Part shown: positions 60,249 to 64,000 of the stretch, one piece after another | Layout: every line of letters starts with the position of its first letter | How positions within the stretch are numbered: position 1 is the first letter of the stretch | Origin: Micromonospora rhizosphaerae | GTDB lineage: Bacteria > Actinomycetota > Actinomycetes > Mycobacteriales > Micromonosporaceae | NCBI RefSeq assembly: GCF_900091465.1 | Contig: NZ_FMHV01000002.1 | Span: forward strand, 6,944,001 to 7,008,000 | DNA: 64,000 bases | Direction of reading: 5' to 3' | Notes under the pieces: generated by a model | The model's database searches: none | The model's input: only the letters and a program-made list of their open reading frames with translations | What the model was told of the DNA's origin: nothing | Position numbers and translations under genes: made by a program

Positions 60249-61148
60249 GTGGCGTCCTCCGGTTGGTGTTTTCTCGCGGCGATGATCGTCGCCTACGGCT
60301 TCGCCAACCTCCTCCAGTCCGTGGCCGCCACCCGCACCACGGTGCACCACACCTTCGACCCGGGGCTGCTGCTGCGGCTGGCCAGCCACCGGACGTACCT
60401 GGTCGGGCTGCTCTGCCAGGTCACCGGCTTCGTGCTGGCCTTCCTGGCCCGCCGTGACCTGCCGCTCTTCCTGGTCCAGGCCAGCGTGGCGGCCGGGCTC
60501 GGGGTGACCGCCCTGCTCGGGGTGATGGTGCTCAAGTGGCGGCTGCCGGCCGCCGAGGTGGCGCTGCTCGCGCTGCTGTTCGGCGGGATCACCGCGCTGG
60601 TGCTGGCCGCCCGGCCGGCGCCGTCGCGGCAACTCGGCACGGCCGGGCTGATCGCGCTGGCGGCCGCGCTGGGCGCGATAGCCGTGCTCGGCTTCTTCGC
60701 GGTCCGGCTGCACGGCGCGCCCGGCTCGGTGGCGCTCGGCTCGCTCGCCGGCCTGGCGTTCTCGGCCGCCGCGGTGGCCGCCCGACCGCTCGCCTCGGCG
60801 GACTCCGCGGAGGCGTTCGTCCGGGACCCGCTGCTCTACCTGCTGGTCGCCCACTCGGTGGTCGGGCAGTTGCTGCTCGGCCTGGCGATGCAGCGCGGTT
60901 CCACCACGGCGGCGGTGGCGGCGATGGACGCCGCCGGGGCGGTGCCCGCGGCGATCGTCGGCCTGCTGCTGCTCAACGACAAGATCTGGCCGGGACGGGA
61001 GTGGCTGGCCGCCGCGGGCTTTCTGATCACGCTGGTCGCGGTGGTCGGCCTGACCCGGTACGCCGAGCCGCAGCACCACCATGCGGTGGCCCGGGACCGG
61101 GAGCGTTTGATGGTCGGCGCCGGCTCGGCCGCCCGCCCGCGCCGCTGA
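60249..61148 (+). CDS. DMT-superfamily (EamA-like) membrane protein
   Basis: 299 residues with about nine or ten helices. The first helix carries YGFANLLQSVAATRT, and the last two are separated by LLLNDKIWPGREWLAAAGF, a hallmark of EamA/DMT repeats. It is likely a small-molecule or metabolite exporter; the substrate is unknown. GTG 60249 is chosen because TATCCT lies 6 nt upstream and it begins right at helix 1. It follows hisN by 26 bp. Confidence 0.78.
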   Translation: MASSGWCFLAAMIVAYGFANLLQSVAATRTTVHHTFDPGLLLRLASHRTYLVGLLCQVTGFVLAFLARRDLPLFLVQASVAAGLGVTALLGVMVLKWRLPAAEVALLALLFGGITALVLAARPAPSRQLGTAGLIALAAALGAIAVLGFFAVRLHGAPGSVALGSLAGLAFSAAAVAARPLASADSAEAFVRDPLLYLLVAHSVVGQLLLGLAMQRGSTTAAVAAMDAAGAVPAAIVGLLLLNDKIWPGREWLAAAGFLITLVAVVGLTRYAEPQHHHAVARDRERLMVGAGSAARPRR

Positions 61149-61194
61149 CCGGCCGGCCCTCGATACCGCCGCTACCGGCCGCTGCCCTTCCCCA

Positions 61195-62397
61195 TCACGC
61201 CGCCTCGACCGGCTTGCGACGGCGGACCACCCGCTCGTAGAGCCGCTCCAGCGCGCCGGCCGTCCGCTCCCAGGTGTAGCTGCACCGGACCCGGTCGACC
61301 GCGGCGTGCCCGTACGCGAACCGCCCGGCGTTGTCGGAGAGCAGCCGACGGAGGGTCACCCCGAGGGTGCGGATGTCCCCCGGCGGCACCAGCTTCCCGG
61401 TCACCTCGTCCACCACCGCGTCGGCGATGCCGCCCATGGCGTAGCCGACCACCGGCACGCCGCAGGCCATCGCCTCCAGCGACACCCGCCCGGCCGACGA
61501 GTAGTGCGGGGTGCAGGCGACCACGTCGGCGGAGCGGTACCAGGTGGCCATCTGGTCGTGCGGCACCGCGCCCACCAGCTTCACCTGGTCGGCCACCCCG
61601 GTGCGCTCGGCCAGCTCGCTCAGCCGGCGCGCCTCGGCATGGTTGGCCAACTGGTCGGCCGGTGGACCGCCGGCGATCACCAGCTCGGCGTCGCCGACCA
61701 GCCGCATCGCCCGGATCAGGTCCTCCTGGCCGTGCCCGGGCGAGAGCCCGCCGACGGAGAGGATCCGGGCCCGCCGGTCCCGGGGCGCCGCCTCGCCGTC
61801 CGGATGGAACTGCTCGGTGTCGACCCCGGTCGGCACCATCGCCACCGAGGTGCGCTGCAGCCCCATCCGGGTCAGCTCGTCGACCTCGTCGTTGCACTGC
61901 GCGACCGCGATGTCGACCGCGCGGGTCAGCGCCCGCTCCAGCGGGATCCGCTGGCCCGGCCCGTCGTACTGCTGACCGAGGTGACGCAGCTGCTCCACGC
62001 CGAGCGAGTGGAAGGTCTGTACGACCGGTATGTCGGTCTCGCGTACCGCGTGCGCGGCGGCCAGGCCGCCGACCCAGTAGTGCCCGTGCACCACCTCCGG
62101 CGCCCAGTCGCCGGACCACCGCTCGGACAGCCAGCGGCCGAACTCGGCGACGTACGGCACCAGCTCGGCCGTGGGCATCGGGGTGGGCGGGCCGACCGGG
62201 ACCCGTTCCAGCCGGTAGCCGTCGACCTCGACGCACTCCGGCTGCCCCGGCTCGTCGCGGCGCTCGTAGACCTGCACGTCGTGGCCCCGTTCGGCGAGTT
62301 CGGCGGCGACCCGCGCGATGTGCTGGTGCGTGCCGACGGTCGGACCGTCGACCTGCCTGGACGGGCCGGCGTGCGCGCACACAAGGCCGACGCGCAT
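61195..62397 (-). CDS. Glycosyltransferase family 4 protein
   Basis: 400 residues. VDGPTVGTHQHIARVAAEL is the N-terminal acceptor-side loop, EVVHGHYWVGGLAA a typical core block, VGGLSPGHGQEDLIRAM the domain linker and VACTPHYSSAGRVSLEAMACGVPVV the donor region, in which the first Glu of the E-x7-E pair is replaced by Ser/Ala (YSSAGRVSLE). The sequence resembles MshA/sucrose-phosphate-synthase-like GT4 enzymes, but the acceptor is unknown. ATG 62397 has GGAGGTG 5 nt upstream. It is divergent from the SDR gene. Confidence 0.84.
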   Translation of the reverse strand: MRVGLVCAHAGPSRQVDGPTVGTHQHIARVAAELAERGHDVQVYERRDEPGQPECVEVDGYRLERVPVGPPTPMPTAELVPYVAEFGRWLSERWSGDWAPEVVHGHYWVGGLAAAHAVRETDIPVVQTFHSLGVEQLRHLGQQYDGPGQRIPLERALTRAVDIAVAQCNDEVDELTRMGLQRTSVAMVPTGVDTEQFHPDGEAAPRDRRARILSVGGLSPGHGQEDLIRAMRLVGDAELVIAGGPPADQLANHAEARRLSELAERTGVADQVKLVGAVPHDQMATWYRSADVVACTPHYSSAGRVSLEAMACGVPVVGYAMGGIADAVVDEVTGKLVPPGDIRTLGVTLRRLLSDNAGRFAYGHAAVDRVRCSYTWERTAGALERLYERVVRRRKPVEAA

Positions 62398-62642
62398 GGT
62401 GCACCTCCATGCGATGTACGTGCGGTGGTCCTCCGGTCAGAGGGTCCCATTAACCCGGGCCCGGTGCGCCGAAACCTGGCAGATCGGGACCGGACCGGCG
62501 CGGCGGTGCCGGCGGGGCGCACCCCGGCGGGACCCGACCTTCTGTCGACATCCTGACAACCGCCCGGAAACACCCGCTTCGCGACCGTGATCCGGGCGAC
62601 CGCGCCCGCATGACCCACCATGACCGGGGGTACCGGCGAAGA

Positions 62643-63644
62643 ATGCCGCTTTCCCGCAGTCTCGACGACGCCACGGTGGTGATCACCGGCGCCTCCAGCG
62701 GGATCGGGACCGCGACCGCGTACGCGCTGGCCCGGCAGGGCGCCGACGTGGTGCTGGCGGCCCGGAGCCAGGACGCGCTCCAGCGGGTCGCGGAGCGCTG
62801 CCGGGAGCTGGGCGGGCGGGCGCTGGTGGTCCCCACCGACGTGACCGATCCGGAGGCGGTGGTGCGGCTAGCGGCGCGGGCGGCGGCGCAGTTCGGCCGG
62901 ATCGACGCCTGGGTCAACAACGCCGCGGTGAGCGCCGTCGGACTCTTCGACGAGATCCCGGTCGAGGAGTTCCGCCGGGTGGTGGAGGTGAACCTGCTCG
63001 GCACGGTCTACGGGACGAAGGCGGCGCTGCCCTGGCTCGGCGCCGCCGGCGGCGGGGTGCTGGTCAACAACGCCTCGGTGCTGGCCGAGGTGGCGATGCC
63101 GTACCAGTCGGCGTACAACGCGACCAAACACGGCATCCGCGGGCTGGCCGACACGGTCCGGCAGGAGCTGCGAGTCACCGGCCGGGGCAACATCTCCATC
63201 TGCACGGTGCTGCCGGCCAGCATCGACACGCCCTTCTTCCGGCACGTCGCCAACCACACCGGTCGGGAGATGACCCCGGCCCCGCCGGTCTACCCTCCCG
63301 AGGTGGTCGCCGAGACGATCGTCCGGCTGCTGCGCCGGCCGCGCCGGGAGGCGTACGCGGGCGGCGTCGGCCGGCTGATCGCCCTCCAGTGGCGGCTGGC
63401 GCCAGCGCTGGTCGAGCGGCTGCTCGCCTGGTACACCCGCCGGACCCAGTTCGGCCCGGGCGTACGCCTGGCCAGCAGCGGCAACGTCTTCCGGGCCAAC
63501 GCCGAGGCCGAGCCCGTCGGCGGCTGGCACGGCCGGCGCCGTCAGCTCGTCCGGATGACCGCCGCCTTCGGGCTGGCCGCGGTCGGCACCGCCGTCGGCA
63601 CCGCGGCGGCCATGACGAGACGATCGCGGACGGAGCGCCGATGA
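62643..63644 (+). CDS. Short-chain dehydrogenase/reductase with C-terminal membrane segment
   Basis: 333 residues. The NADP loop TGASSGIGTATA, NNAAVSAVG, the serine in NNASVLAE and Y-x3-K in YNATKHG show an active classical SDR. The C-terminal ~80 residues extend beyond the basic fold and finish with a hydrophobic helix (AAFGLAAVGTAVGTAAAM) and a basic tail, suggesting membrane attachment. ATG 62643 begins just before the conserved strand; ATG 62610 is possible. The substrate is unknown. The stop overlaps the STAS gene (ATGA). Confidence 0.83.
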   Translation: MPLSRSLDDATVVITGASSGIGTATAYALARQGADVVLAARSQDALQRVAERCRELGGRALVVPTDVTDPEAVVRLAARAAAQFGRIDAWVNNAAVSAVGLFDEIPVEEFRRVVEVNLLGTVYGTKAALPWLGAAGGGVLVNNASVLAEVAMPYQSAYNATKHGIRGLADTVRQELRVTGRGNISICTVLPASIDTPFFRHVANHTGREMTPAPPVYPPEVVAETIVRLLRRPRREAYAGGVGRLIALQWRLAPALVERLLAWYTRRTQFGPGVRLASSGNVFRANAEAEPVGGWHGRRRQLVRMTAAFGLAAVGTAVGTAAAMTRRSRTERR

Positions 63645-64000
63645 ACCGAACCGAGCGGTCGGATGCGCGGCCCGAGGCCGGCATGCACAATGGGACGATC
63701 ATGCCGACGGACGTGCGCTGCCTGGTGGAGACGGACGAATCGTCCGCGATGGTCAGGCTGACCGGCGTGCTCGACCTGGCCGGCGTCGGCGCCGTCCGCG
63801 ACGCGCTGCTGGCCCGGCTCTGGGCGCGGCCCGGCCCGGTGATCGCCGATCTCTCCCGGCTGCGGGTGGCCGAGCCCGCCGCCCGTGCCGTCTTCGACGA
63901 GGTGCACCGCGAGGTGTCCGACTGGCCCGCCTCGGACCTGCTGGTCCTGGACCCGGCCGGAGCCTGGGAGGCCACCGGGACGCCTGTCTGCGCGAGCCTG
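63641..64000 (+). CDS. STAS-domain protein (5' part, runs off the window)
   Basis: 120 codons are visible and open to the right edge. After a variable first 30 residues, the segment MVRLTGVLDLAGVGAVRDALL followed by PVIADLSRLRVAEPAARAVFDEV has the beta-alpha pattern of the STAS fold used by anti-anti-sigma factors. The phospho-Ser/Thr position is DLSRLRVAEPA, with no clear phospho-acceptor, so it may be non-phosphorylated. An additional domain probably follows. The start overlaps the SDR stop (ATGA). Confidence 0.7.
   Translation, partial: MNRTERSDARPEAGMHNGTIMPTDVRCLVETDESSAMVRLTGVLDLAGVGAVRDALLARLWARPGPVIADLSRLRVAEPAARAVFDEVHREVSDWPASDLLVLDPAGAWEATGTPVCASL

Overview
This 64 kb window is a stretch of chromosome from a high-GC actinobacterium, most likely a member of the Micromonosporaceae (Micromonospora or a close relative). 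The evidence is the codon bias, GTG and non-AUG starts, two WhiB proteins, a mycothiol-type SigR/RsrA pair, nickel superoxide dismutase, a fused Kgd 2-oxoglutarate dehydrogenase, a 24-residue bL37 ribosomal protein and an OlsB/OlsA-like lipid pair. The genus is inferred from gene content, not from a marker search. I see no prophage, insertion sequence, CRISPR array, tRNA or rRNA.

Layout. 0-7 kb: end of an amidinohydrolase gene and rocD (arginine/ornithine catabolism), then an FHA protein with a pterin dehydratase, and a 1154-residue zinc-ribbon membrane protein. 7-19 kb: cutA, lipid enzymes (acyltransferase, patatin), a GT4 glycosyltransferase, a triple-BON protein, an MprAB-HtrA type envelope-stress module, a PadR/DUF4097 operon and an OlsB-OlsA-like acyltransferase pair. 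19-31 kb: an ABC exporter, kgd, a TetR/GNAT divergon, and pta-ackA. 31-38 kb: duplicated lipoprotein hydrolases, a quinone-reductase-like MDR protein, malic enzyme, the sodX/sodN divergon and an RsbW-like protein. 38-60 kb: a block resembling the Mycobacterium tuberculosis Rv3217c-Rv3228 neighbourhood as I recall it (membrane protein, lipid kinase, whiB1, pdtaS, TB7.3-like biotinyl protein, bL37, rsrA/rshA, sigR/sigH, SRAP, aroA, rsgA). It is interrupted by a sulfite/APS-reduction operon, a GT39-like protein, an SIS isomerase, a TPR protein and a drug-efflux divergon. 60-64 kb: hisN, a DMT permease, a second GT4, an SDR and the start of a STAS protein.

How the genes work together. Several self-contained regulatory modules can be read directly. 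These are a sulfur operon preceded by a Cys/Arg/His leader peptide, a two-component/HtrA stress module with 11-bp-spaced direct repeats upstream of both its transcription units, and a SigR autoregulatory promoter that would produce a long sigma isoform. There are also two TetR divergons with palindromic operators, and a PadR operon with a palindrome at its promoter. Many genes carry a TANNNT -10 box ending 6-7 nt before the start codon, the signature of leaderless transcripts.

Most unusual element: a 56-bp REP-like repeat. It is present as three tandem copies at the end of rsgA and once, inverted, in the sulfur operon 18 kb away. Both times it lies at the 3' end of a reading frame and contains that frame's stop codon. 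I do not see a wholly new multigene system; the best leads are this repeat, the small CxxC protein of the sulfur operon, and the regulatory sites listed.
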